The notes under the pieces are model-generated. The model ran no database searches and was not told the origin of the DNA. It saw only the letters and a list, made by a program, of their open reading frames with translations. Both the position numbers and the translations under genes were made by a program. A stretch of DNA of 64,000 bases from Siphonodentalium dalli (taxonomy: Eukaryota > Mollusca > Scaphopoda > Gadilida > Siphonodentaliidae), in contig CP136069.1 of assembly GCA_032622095.1 (NCBI GenBank), positions 35,998,194 through 36,062,193 on the forward strand, in the 5' to 3' direction. Numbering within the stretch: position 1 is the first letter of the stretch; each line of letters starts with the position of its first letter. This document shows, piece after piece, positions 27,741 through 40,599 of the stretch.

Positions 27741-30700
27741 CATTCGGTCGCAGGCCGGACCTCACGGTTTGGCTAATGAGCAGGGGTTGGGAGTTGGATA
27801 ATTGGGGTGGGGCAGGCTGTTTGAGGCCCCATAAAATGCCCAGTATTTTTGAAAGCGACTGTACTTTGCATCTGCACGGGCAAAATCCCTTTAACGTTTT
27901 GGACACTTTTATCGTATCAATGTGCAAGCAGGCATGTTACGCGATAGGACGGCACATTCGGTCGCAGGCCGGAACTCACGGTTTGGCTAATGAGCAGGGG
28001 TTGGGAGTTGGATAATTGGGGTGGGGCAGGCTGTTTGAGGCCCCATAAAATGCCCAGTATTTTTGAAAGCGACTGTACTTTGCATCTGCACGGGAAAAAT
28101 CCCTTTAACGTTTGGACACTTTTATCGTATCAATGTGCAAGCAGGCATGTTTCGCGATAGGACGGCACATTCGGTCGCAGGCCGAACCTCACGGTTTGGC
28201 TAATGAGCAGGGGTTGGGAGTTGGATAATTGGGGTGGGGCAGGCTGTTTGAGGCCTCATAAAATGCCCAGTATTTTTGAAAGCGACTGTACTTTGCATCT
28301 GCACGGGAAAAATCCCTTTAACGATTTGGACACTTTTATCGTATCAATGTGCAAGCAGGCATGTTTCGCGATAGGACGGCACATTCGGTCGCAGGCCGGA
28401 CCTCACTGTTTGGCTAATGAGCAGGGGTTGGGAGTCGGATAATTGCGGTGGGGCAGGCTGTTTGAGGCCCCATAAAATGCCCAGTATTTTTGAAAGCGAC
28501 TGTACTTTGCATCTGCACGGGCAAAATCCCTTTAACGTTTTGGACACTTTTATCGTATCAATGTGCAAGCAGGCATGTTTCGCCATAGGACGGCACATTC
28601 GGTCGCAGGCCAGACCTCACGGTTTGGCTAATGAGCAGGGGTTGGAAGTTGGATAATTGGGGTGGGGCAGGCTGTTTGAGGCCCCATAAAATGCCCAGTA
28701 TTTTTGAAAGCGACTGTACATTGCATCTGCACGGGCAAAAGCCCTTTAACGTTTTGGACACTTTTATCGTATCAATGTGCAAGCAGGCATGTTTCGCGAT
28801 AGGATGGCACATTCGGTCGCAGGCCGGACCTCACGGTTTGGCTAATGAGCAAGGGTTGGGAGTTGGATAATTGGGGTGGGGCAGGCTGTTTGAGGCCCCA
28901 TAAAATGCCCAGTATTTTTGAAAGCGACTGTACTTTGCATCTGCACGGGCAAAATCCCTTTAACGTTTAGAACACTTTTATCGTATCAATGTGCAAGCAG
29001 GCATGTTTCGCGATAGGACGGCACATTCGGTCGCAGGCCGGAACTCACGGTTTGGCTAATGAGCAGGGGTTGGGAGTTGGATAATTGGGGTGGGCAGGCT
29101 GTTTGAGGCCCCATAAAATGCCCAGTATTTTTGAAAGCGACTGTACATTGCATCTGCACGGGAAAAATCCCTTTAACGTTTTGGACACTTTTATCATATC
29201 AATGTGCAAAAAGGCATGTTTCGCGATAGGACGGCACATTCGGTCGCAGGCCGAACCTCGCGGTTTGGCTAATGAGCAGGGGTTGGGAGTTGGATAATTG
29301 GGGTGGGGCAGGCTGATTGAGGCCTCATAAAATGCCCAGTATTTTTGAAAGCGACTGTACTTTGCATCTGCACGGGAAAAATCCCTTTAACGTTTGGACA
29401 CTTTTATCGTATCAATGTGCAAGCAGGCATGTTTCGCGATAGGACGGCACATTCGGTCGCAGGCCGGACCTCACGGTTTGGCTAATGAGCAGGGGTTGGA
29501 GTTGGATAATTGGGGTGGGGCAGGCTGTTTGAGGCCCCATAAAATGCCCAGTATTTTTGAAAGCGACTGTACATTGCATCTGCACGGGCAAAATCCCTTT
29601 AACGTTTTGGACACTTTTATCGTATCAATGTGCAAGCAGGCATGTTTCGCGATAGGATGGCACATTCGGTCGCAGGCCGGACCTCACGGTTTGGCTAATG
29701 AGCAGGGGTTGGGAGTTGGATAATTGGGGTGGGGCAGGCTGTTTGAGGCCCCATAAAATGCCCAGTATTTTTGAAAGCGACTGTACTTTGCATCTGCACG
29801 GGCAAAATCCCTTTAACGTTTTGGACACTTTTATCGTATCAATGTGCAAGCAGGCATGTTTCGCGATAGGACGGCACATTCTGTCGCAGGCCGGACCTCA
29901 GTGTTTGGCTAATGAGCAGGGGTTGGGAGTTGGATAATTGGGGTGGGGCAGGCTGTTTGAGGCCCCATAAAATGCCCAGTATTTTTGAAAGCGACTGTAC
30001 ATTGCATCTGCACGGGCAAAATCCCTTTAACGTTTTGGACACTTTTATCGTATCAATGTGCAAGCAGGCATGTTTCGCGATAGGATGGCACATTCGGTCG
30101 CAGGCCGGACCTCACGGTTTGGCTAAGGAGCAGGGGTTGGAGGTTGGATAATTGGGGTGGGGCAGGCTGTTTGAGGCCTCATAAAATGCCCAGTATTTTT
30201 GAAAGCGACTGTACTTTGGATATGCACGGGCAAAATCCCTTTAACGTTTTGGACTCTTTTATCGTATCAATGTGCAAGCAGGCATGTTTCGCGATAGGAC
30301 GGCACATTCGGTCGCAGGCTGAACCTCACGGTTTGGCTAAGGAGCAGGGGTTGGAGGTTGGATAATTGGGGTGGGGCAGGCTGTTTGAGGCCTCATAAAA
30401 TGCCCAGTATTTTTGAAAGCGACTGTACTTTGGATATGCACGGGCAAAATCCCTTTAACGTTTTGGACACTTGTATCGTATCAATGTGCAAGCAGGCATG
30501 TTTCGCGATAGGACGGCACATTCGGTCGCAGGCCGGACATCACGGTTTGGCTAATGAGCAGGGGTTGGGAGTTGGATAATTGGGGTGGGCCAGGCTGTTT
30601 GAGGCCCCATAAAATGCCCAGTATTTTTGAAAGCGACTGTATATTGCATCTGCACGGGCAAAATCCCTTTAACGTTTTGGACACTTTTATCGTATCAATG

Positions 30701-31199
30701 TGCAAGCAGGCATGTTTCGCGATAGGATGGCACATTCGGTCGCAGGCCGGACCTTACGGTTTGGCTAATGAGCAGGTGTTGGGAGTTGGATAATTGGGGT
30801 GGGGCAGGCTGTTTGAGGCCCCATAAAATGCCCAGTATTTTTGAAAGCGACTGTACTTTGCATCTGCACGGGAAAAATCCCTTTAACGTTTTGGACACTT
30901 TTATCATATCAATGTGCAAGCAGGCATGTTTCGCGATAGGACGGCACATTCGGTCGCAGGCCGAACCTCACGGTTTGGCTAAGGAGCAGGGGTTGGGAGT
31001 TGGATAATTGGGGTGGGGCAGGCTGTTTGAGGCCTCATAAAATGCCCAGTATTTTTGAAAGCGACTGTAATTTGCATCTGCACGGGCAAAATCCCTTTAA
31101 CGTTTTGGACACTTTTATCGTATCAATGTGCAAGCAGGCATGTTTCGCGATAGGACGGCACATTCGGTCGCAGGCCGAACATCGCGGTTTGGCTAATGA

Positions 31200-33600
31200 G
31201 CAGGGGTTGGGAGTTGGATAATTGGGGTGGGGCAGGCTGTTTGAGGCCCCATAAAATGCCCAGTATTTTTGAAAGCGACTGTACTTTGCATCTGCACGGG
31301 CAAAATCCCTTTAACGTTTTGGACACTTTTATCGTATCAATGTGCAAGCAGGCATGTTTCGCGATAGGACGGCACATTCGGTCGCAGGCCGGACCTCACG
31401 GTTTGGCTAATGAGCAGGGGTTGGGAGTTGGATAATTGGGGTGGGGCAGGCTGTTTGAGGCCCCATAAAATGCCCAGTATTTTTGAAAGAGACTGTACTG
31501 TGCATCTGCACGGGAAAAATCCCTTTAACGTTTTGGACACTTTTATCATATCAATGTGCAAGCAGGCATGTTTCGCGATAGGACGGCACATTTTGTCGCA
31601 GGCCGAACCTCACGGTTTGGCTAATGAGCAGGGGTTGGGAGTTGGATAATTGGGGTGGGGCAGGCTGTTTGAGGCCTCATAAAATGCCCAGTATTTTTGA
31701 AAGCGACTGTACTTTGCATCTGCACGGGCAAAATCCCTTTAACGTTTTGGACACTTTTATCGTATCAATGTGCAAGCAGGCATGTTTCGCGATAGGACGG
31801 CACATTCGGTCGCAGGCCGAACCTCACGGTTTGGCTAATGAGCAGGGGTTGGGAGTTGGATAATTGGGGTGGGGCAGGCTGTTTGAGGCCTCATAAAATG
31901 CCCAGTATTTTTGAAAGCGACTGTACTTTGCATCTGCACGGGAAAAATCCCTTTAACGTTTTGGACACTTTTATCGTATCAATGTGCAAGCAGGCATGTT
32001 TCGCGATAGGACGGCACATTCGGTCGCAGGCCGGACCTCACTGTTTGGCTAATGAGCAGGGGTTGGGAGTTGGATAATTGGGGTGGGGCAGGCTGTTTAA
32101 GGCCCCATAAATTGCCCAGTATTTTGGAAAGCGACTGTACTTTGCATCTGCACGGGCAAAATCCCTTTAACGTTTTGGACACTTTTATCGTATCAATGTG
32201 CAAGCAGGCATGTTTCGCGATAGGACGGCACATTCGGTCCCATAAAATGCCCAGTATTTTTGAAAGCGACTGTACTTTGCATCTGCACGGGCAAAATCCC
32301 TTTAACGTTTTGGACACTTTTATCGTATCAATGTGCAAGCAGGCATGTTTCGCGATAGGACGGCACATTCGGTCGCACGCCGGACCTCGCGGTTTGGCTA
32401 ATGAGCAGGGGTTGGGAGTTGGATAATTGGGGTGGGGCAGGCTGTTTGAGGCTCCATAAAATGCCCATTATTTTTGAAAGCGACTGTACTTTGCATCTGC
32501 ACGGGCAAAATCCCTTTAACGTTTTGGACACTTTTATCGTATCAATGTGCAAGCAGGCATGTTTCGCGATAGGACGGCACATTCGGTCGCAGGCCGGACC
32601 TCACGGTTTGGCTAATGAGCAGGGATTGGGAGTTGGATAATTGGGGTGGGGCAGGCTGTTTGAGGCCCCATAAAATGCCCAGTATTTTTGAAAGCGACTG
32701 TACTTTGCATCTGCACGGGAAAAATCCCTTTAACGTTTTGGACACTTTTATCATATCAATGTGCAAGCAGGCATGTTTCGCGATAGGACGGCACATTTTG
32801 TCGCAGGCCGAACCTCACGGTTTGGCTAATGAGCAGGGGTTGGGAGTTGGATAATTGGGGTGGGGCAGGCTGTTTGAGGCCTCATAAAATGCCCAGTATT
32901 TTTGAAAGCGACTGTACTTTGCATCTGCACGGGCAAAATCCCTTTAACGTTTTGGACACTTTTATCGTATCAATGTGCAAGCAGGCATGTTTCGCGATAG
33001 GACGGCACATTCGGTCGCAGGCCGAACCTCACGGTTTGGCTAATGAGCAGGGGTTGGGAGTTGGATAATTGGGGTGGGGCAGGCTGTTTGAGGCCTCATA
33101 AAATGCCCAGTATTTTTGAAAGCGACTGTACTTTGCATCTGCACGGGAAAAATCCCTTTAACGTTGTGGACACTTTTATCGTATCAATGTGCAAGCAGGC
33201 ATGTTTCGCGATAGGACGGCACATTCGGTCGCAGGCCGGACCTCACTGTTTGGCTAATGAGCAGGGGTTGGGAGTTGGATAATTGGGGTGGGGCAGGCTG
33301 TTTAAGGCCCCATAAATTGCCTAGTATTTTGGAAAGCGACTGTACTTTGCATCTGCACGGGCAAAATCCCTTTAACGTTTTGGACACTTTTATCGTATCA
33401 ATGTGCAAGCAGGCATGTTTCGCGATAGGACGGCACATTCGGTCCCATAAAATGCCCAGTATTTTTGAAAGCGACTGTACTTTGCATCTGCACGGGCAAA
33501 ATCCCTTTAACGTTTTGGACACTTTTATCGTATCAATGTGCAAGCAGGCATGTTTCGCGATAGGATGGCACATTCGGTCGCACGCCGGACCTCACGGTTT
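31200..33600 (+). repeat. HOR of 5 full plus one 135-bp monomer, two copies (1205-bp period)
   Basis: Two blocks repeat at 1205 bp, which equals 5 x 214 + 135. Each contains CATAAATTGCC followed by TATTTTGGAAAGCG (about 32105 and 33310), then the truncated junction GGTCCCATAAAATG (about 32237 and 33441). Because the short monomer is part of the repeated block, the deletion preceded the duplication. Outer boundaries are approximate. Confidence 0.8.
32237..32247 (+). repeat. 79-bp deletion junction (135-bp monomer), first site
   Basis: In a normal monomer CATTCGGTC is followed by GCAGGCC and about 79 bp later by CCATAAAATG. Here CATTCGGTC joins CCATAAAATG directly, leaving a 135-bp unit. The same junction is found near 33445, 40687, 42107, 42242, 43233 and 52757, so it arose once and spread. 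Sites 42107 and 42242 are exactly 135 bp apart, so one whole monomer there is of the short form. Confidence 0.85.
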
Positions 33601-34295
33601 GGCTAATGAGCAGGGGTTGGGAGTTGGATAATTGGGGTGGGGCAGGCTGTTTGAATCCTCATAAAATGCCCAGTATTTTTGAAAGCGACTGTACTTTGCA
33701 TATGCACGGGCGAAATCCCTTTAACGTTTTGGACACTTTTATCGTATCAATGTGCAAGCAGGCATGTTTCGCGATAGGACGGCACATTCGGTCGCAGGCT
33801 AAATCTCACGGTTTGGCTAAGGAGCAGGGGTTGGAGGTTGGATAATTGGGGTGGGGCAGGCTGTTTGAGGCCTCATAAAATGCCCAGTATTTTTGAAAGC
33901 GACTGTACTTTGCATATGCACGGGCAAAATCCCTTTAACGTTTTGGACACTTTTATCGTATCAATGTGCAAGCAGGCATGTTTCGCGATAGGACGGCACA
34001 TTCGGTCGCAGGCCGAACCTCGCGGTTTGGCTAATGAGCAGGGGTTGGGAGTTGGATAATTGGGGTGGGGCAGGCTGTTTGAATCCTCATAAAATGCCCA
34101 GTATTTTTGAAAGCGACTGTACTTTGCATCTGCACGGGAAAAATCCCTTTAACGTTTTGGACACTTTTATCGTATCAATGTGCAAGCAGGCATGTTTAGC
34201 GATAGGACGGCACATTCGGTCGCAGGCCGGACCTCACTGTTTGGCTAATGAGCAGGGGTTGGGAGTTGGATAATTGGGGTGGGGCAGGCTGTTTG

Positions 34296-34310
34296 AGGCC
34301 CCAGTATTTT
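34296..34310 (+). repeat. 11-bp deletion monomer (203 bp), first site
   Basis: GAGGCCCC runs straight into AGTATTTTTG, losing the 11 bp ATAAAATGCCC, between two CCC runs that could have mediated slippage. The same form occurs near 34931, 36847, 38211, 54470, 57243 and 61726. Most copies also carry a linked change to TTTGCACGGG (from TCTGCACGGG) and ACACTTGTATCG. The shared variants mark one lineage that occurs on both sides of the unique insert. Confidence 0.85.
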
Positions 34311-37300
34311 TGAAAGCGACTGTACTTTGAATTTGCACGGGCAAAATCCCTTTAACGTTTTGGACACTTGTATCGTATCAATGTGCAAGCAGGCATGTTT
34401 CGCGATAGGACGGCACATTCGGTCGCAGGCCGGACATCACGGTTTGGCTAATGAGCAGGGGTTGGGAGTTGGATAATTGGGGTGGGCCAGGCTGTTTGAG
34501 GCCCCATAAAATGCCCAGTATTTTTGAAAGCGACTGTACATTGCATCTGCACGGGCAAAATCCCTTTAACGTTTTGGACACTTTTATCGTATCAATGTGC
34601 AAGCAGGCATGTTTCGCGATAGGATGGCACATTCGGTCGCAGGCCGGACCTTACGGTTTGGCTAATGAGCAGGTGTTGGGAGTTGTATAATTGGGGTGGG
34701 GCAGGCTGTTTGAGGCCCCATAAAATGCCCAGTATTTTTGAAAGCGACTGTACTTTGCATCTGCACGGGAAAAATCCCTTTAACGTTTTGGACACTTTTA
34801 TCATATCAATGTGCAAGCAGGCATGTTTCGCGATAGGACGGCACATTGGGTTGCAGGCCGGACCTCACTGTTTGGCTAATGAGCAGGGGTTGGGAGTTGG
34901 ATAATTGGGGTGGGGCAGGCTGTTTGAGGCCCCAGTATTTTTGAAAGCGACTGTACTTTGCATCTGCACGGGCAAAATCCCTTTAACGTTTTGGACACTT
35001 GTATCGTATCAATGTGCAAGCAGGCATGTTTCGCGATAGGACGGCACATTCGGTCGCAGGCCGGACCTCACGGTTTGGCTAATGAGCAGGGGTTGGGAGT
35101 TGGATAATTGGGGTGGGGCAGGCTGTTTGAGGCCCCATAAAATGCCCAGTATTTTTGAAAGCGACTGTACATTGCATCTGCACGGGCAAAATCCCTTTAA
35201 CGTTTTGGACACTTTTATCGTATCAATGTGCAAGCAGGCATGTTTCGCGATAGGATGGCACATTCGGTCGCAGGCCGGACCTCACGGTTTGGCTAATGAG
35301 CAGGTGTTGGGAGTTGGATAATTGGGGTGGGGCAGGCTGTTTGAGGCCCCATAAAATGCCCAGTATTTTTGAAAGCGACTGTACGTTGCATCTGCACGGG
35401 CAAAATCACTTTAACGTTTTGGACACTTTGATCGTATCAACGTGCAAGCAGGCATGTTTCGCGATAGGACGGCACATTCGGTCGCAGGCCGGACCTCACG
35501 GTTTGGCTAATGAGCAGGGGTTGGGAGTTGGATAATTGGGGTGGGGCAGGCTGTTTGAGGCCCCATAAAATGCCCAGTATTTTTGAAAGCGACTGTACTT
35601 TGCATCTGCACGGGCAAAATCCCTTTAACGTTTTGGACACTTTTATCGTATCAATGTGCAAGCAGGCATGTTTCGCGATAGGATGGCACATTCGGTCGCA
35701 GGCCGGACCTCACGGATTGGCTAATGAGCAGGGGTTGGGAGTTGGATAATTGGGGTGGGACAGGCTGTTTGAGGCCCCATAAAATGCCCAGTATTTTTGA
35801 AAGTGTCTGTACTTTGCATCTGCACGGGCAAAATCCCTTTAACGTTTTGGACACTTTTATCGTATCAATGTGCAAGCAGGCATGTTTCGCGATAGGACGG
35901 CACATTCTGTCGCAGGCCGGACCTCACTGTTTGGCTAATGAGCAGGGGTTGGAAGTTGGATAATTGGGGTGGGGCAGGCTGTTTGAGGCCCCATAAAATG
36001 CCCAGCATTTTTGAAAGCGACTGTACATTGCATCTGCACGGGCAAAATCCCTTTAACGTTTTTGACACTTTTATCGTATCGATGTGCAAGCAGGCATGTT
36101 TCGCGATAGGATGGCACATTCGGTCGCAGGCCGGACCTCACTGTTTGGCTAATGAGCAGGGGTTGGGAGTTGGATAATTGGGGTGGGGCAGGCTGTTTGA
36201 GGCCTCATAAAATGCCCAGTATTTTTGAAAGCGACTGTACTTTGCATATGCACGGGCAAAATCCCTTTAACGTTTTGGACACTTTTATCGTATCAATGTG
36301 CAAGCAGACATGTTTCGCGATAGGACGGCACATTCGGTCGCAGGCCGAACCTCGCGGTTTGGCTAATGAGCATGGGTTGGGAGTTGGATAATTGGGGTGG
36401 GGCAGGCTGTTTGAATCCTCATAAAATGCCCAGTATTTTTGAAAGCGACTGTACTTTGCATCTGCACGGGAAAAATCCCTTTAACGTTTTGGACACTTTT
36501 ATCGTATCAATGTGCAAGCAGGCATGTTTCGCGATAGGACGGCACATTCGGTCGCAGGCCGAACCTCGCGGTTTGGCTAATGAGCATGGGTTGGGAGTTG
36601 GATAATTGGGGTGGGGCAGGCTGTTTGAATCCTCATAAAATGCCCAGTATTTTTGAAAGCGACTGCACTTTGCATCTGCACGGGAAAAATCCCTTTAACG
36701 TTTTGGACACTTTTATCGTATCAATGTGCAAGCAGGCATGTTTCGCGATAGGACGGCACATTCGGTCGCAGGCCGGACCTCACTGTTTGGCTAATGAGCA
36801 GGGGTTGGGAGTTGGATAATTGGGGTGGGGCAGGCTGTTTGAGGCCCCAGTATTTTTGAAAGCGACTGTACTTTGAATTTGCACGGGCAAAATCCCTTTA
36901 ACGTTTTGGACACTTGCATCGTATCAATGTGCAAGCAGGCATGTTTCGCGATAGGACGGCACATTCGGTCGCAGGCCGGACCTCACGGTTTGGCTAATGA
37001 GCAGGGGTTGGGAGTTGGATAATTGGGGTGGGGCAGGCTGTTTGAGGCCCCATAAAATGCCCAGTATTTTTGAAAGCGACTGTACATTGCATCTGCACGG
37101 GCTAAATCCCTATAACGTTTTGGACACTTTTATCGTATCAATGTGCAAGCAGGCATGTTTCGCGATAGGATGGCACATTCGGTCGCAGGCCGGACCTCAC
37201 GGTTTGGCTAATGAGCAGGAGTTGGGAGTTGGATAATTGGGGTGGGGCAGGCTGTTTGAGGCCCCATAAAATGCCCATATTTTTGAAAGCGACTGTACGT

Positions 37301-37494
37301 TGCATCTGCACGGGCAAAATCACTTTAACGTTTTGGACACTTTGATCGTATCAATGTGCAAGCAGGCATGTTTCGCGATAGGACGGCACATTCGGTCGCA
37401 GGCCGAACCTCACGGTTTGGCTAATGAGCAGGGGTTGGGAGTTGGATAATTGGGGTGGGGCAGGCTGTTTGAGGCCCCATAAAATGCCCAGTAT

Positions 37495-37510
37495 TTTTGT
37501 CACGGTTTGG
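37495..37510 (+). repeat. Single large internal deletion in one monomer
   Basis: The unit beginning near 37460 reads normally to AGTATTTTTG and then jumps to TCACGGTTTGGC of the same monomer, losing most of the unit so that only about 90 bp remain. No second copy of this junction was found, so it is probably recent or was not amplified. Confidence 0.75.
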
Positions 37511-40500
37511 CTAATGAGCAGGGATTGGGAGTTGGATAATTGGGGTGGGGCAGGCTGTTTGAGGCCCCATAAATTGCCCAGTATTTTTGAAAGCGACTGT
37601 AATTTGCATCTGCACGGGAAAAATCCCTTTAACGTTTTGGACACTTTTATCATATCAATGTGCAAGCAGGCATGTTTCGCGATAGGACGGCACATTCGGT
37701 CGCAGGCCGAACCTCACGGTTTGGTTAAGGAGCAGGGGTTGGGAGTTGGATAATTGGGGTGGGGCAGGCTGTTTGAGGCCTCATAAAATGCCCAGTATTT
37801 TTGAAAGCGACTGTACTTTGCATCTGCACGGGCAAAATCCCTTTAACGTTTTGGACACTTTTATCGTATCAATGTGCAAGCAGGCATGTTTCGCGATAGG
37901 ACGGCACATTCGGTCGCAGGCCGAACCTCGCGGTTTGGCTAATGAGCAGGGGTTGGGAGTTGGATAATTGGGGTGGGGCAGGCTGTATGAATCCTCATAA
38001 AATGCCCAGTATTTTTGAAAGCGATTGTACTTTGCATCTGCACGGGAAAAATCCCTTTAACGTTTTGGACACTTTTATCGTATCAATGTGCAAGCAGGCA
38101 TGTTTCGCGATAGGACGGCACATTCGGTTGCAGGCCGGACCTCACTGTTTGGCTAATGAGCAGGGGTTGGGAGTTGGATAATTGGGGTGGGGCAGGCTGT
38201 TTGAGGCCCCAGTATTTTTGAAAGCGTCTGTACTTTGAATTTGCACGGGCAAAATCCCTTTAACGTTTTGGACACTTGTATCGTATCAATGTGCAAGCAG
38301 GCATGTTTCGCGATAGGACGGCACATTCGGTCGCAGGCCGGACCTCACGGTTTGGCTAATGAGCAGGGGTTGGGAGTTGGATAATTGGGGTGGGGCAGGC
38401 TGTTTGAGGCCCCATAAAATGCCCAGTATTTTTGAAAGCGACTGTACATTGCATCTGCACGGGCAAAATCCCTTTAACGTTTTGGACACTTTTATCGTAT
38501 CAATGTGCAAGCAGGCATGTATCGCGATAGGACGGCATATTCGGTCGCAGGCCGGACCTCACGGTTTGGCTAATGAGCAGGGGTTGGGAGTTGGATAATT
38601 GGGGTGGGGCAGGCTGTCTGAGGCCCCATAAAATGCCTAGTATTTTTGAAAGCGACTGTACTTTGCATCTGCACGGGCAAAATCCCTTTAACGTTTTGAC
38701 ACTTTTATCGTATCAATGTGCAAGCAGGCATGTTTCGCGATAGGACGGCACATTCGGTCGCTGGCCGAACCTCACGGTTTGGCTAATGAGCAGGGGTTGG
38801 GAGTTGGATAATTGGGGTGGGGCAGGCTGTTTGAGGCCCCATAAAATGCCCAGTATTTTTGAAAGTGACTGTACTTTGCATCTGCACGGGCAAAATCCCT
38901 TTAACGTTTTGGACACTTTTATCGTATCAATTTGTAAGCAGGCATGTTTCACGATAGGACGGCACATTCGGTCGCAGGCCGAACCTCACGGTTTGGCTAA
39001 TGAGAAGGGGTTGGGAGATGGATAATTGGGGTGGGGCAGGCTGTTTTGAGGCCCCATAAAATGCCCAGTATTTTTGAAAGCGACTGTACTTTGCATCTGC
39101 ACGGGCAAAATCCCTTTAACGTTTTGGACACTTGTATCGTATCAATGTGCAAGCAGGCATGTTTCGCGATAGGACGGCACATTCGGTCGCAAGCCGGACC
39201 TCACGGTTTGGCTAATGAGCAGGGGTTGGGAGTTGGATAATTGGGGTGGGGCAGGCTGTTTGAGGCCCCATAAAATGCCCAGTATTTTTGAAAGTGACTG
39301 TACTTTGCATCTGCACGGGCAAAATCCCTTTAACGTTTTGGACACTTTTATCGTATCAATGTGCAAGCAGGCATGTTTCGCGATAGGACGGCACATTCGG
39401 TCGCAGGCCGGACCTCACGGTTTGGCTAATGAGCAGGGGTTGGGAGTTGGATAATTGGGGTGGGGCAGGCTGTTTGAGGCCCCATAAAATGCCTGGTATT
39501 TTTGAAAGCGACTGTCCTTTGCATCTGCACGGGCAAAATCCCTTTAACGTTTTGACACTTTTATCGTATCAATGTGCAAGCAGGCATGTTTCGCGATAGG
39601 ACGGCACATTCGGTCGCAGGCCGAACCTCACGGTTTGGCTAATGAGCAGGGGTTGGGAGTTGGATAATTGGGGTGGGGCAGGCTGTTTGAGGCCCCATAA
39701 AATGCCTAGTATTTTTGAAAGTGACTGTACTTTGCATCTGCACGGGCAAAATCCCTTTAACGTTTTGGACACTTTTATCGTATCAATTTGTAAGCAGGCA
39801 TGTTTCGCGATAGGACGGCACATTCGGTCGCAGGCCGAACCTCACGGTTTGGCTAATGAGCAGGGGTTGGGAGATGGATAATTGGGGTGGGGCAGGCTGT
39901 TTTGAGGTCCCATAAAATGCCCAGTATTTTTGAAAGCGACTGTACTTTGCATCTGCACGGGCAAAATCCCTTTAACGTTTTGGACACTTTTATCGTACCA
40001 ATGTGCAAGCAGGCATGTTTCGCGATAGGACGGCACATTCGGTCGCAAGCCGGACCTCACGGATTGGCTAATGAGCAGGGGTTGGGAGTTGGATAATTGG
40101 GGTGGGGCAGGCTGTTTGAGGCCCCATAAAATGCCCAGTATTTTTGAAAGTGACTGTACTTTGCATCTGCACGGGCAAAATCCCTTTAACGTTTTGGACA
40201 CTTTTATCGTATCAATGTGCAAGCAGGCATGTTTCGCGATAGGACGGCACATTCTGTCGCAGGCCGGACCTCACTGTTTGGCTAATGAGCAGGGGTTGGG
40301 AGTTGGATAATTGGGGTGGGGCAGGCTGTTTGAGGCCCCATAAAATGCCCAGTATTTTTGAAAGTGACTGTACATTGCATCTGCACGGGCAAAATCCCTT
40401 TAACGTTTTTGACACTTTTATCGTATCAATGTGCAAGCAGGCATGTTTCGCGATAGGATGGCACATTCGGTCGCAGGCCGGACCTCACTGTTTGGCTAAT

Positions 40501-40599
40501 GAGCAGGGGTTGGGAGTTGGATAATTGGGGTGGGGCAGGCTGTTTGAGGCCCCATAAAATGCCCAGTATTTTTGAAAGCGACTGTACTTTGCATCTGCA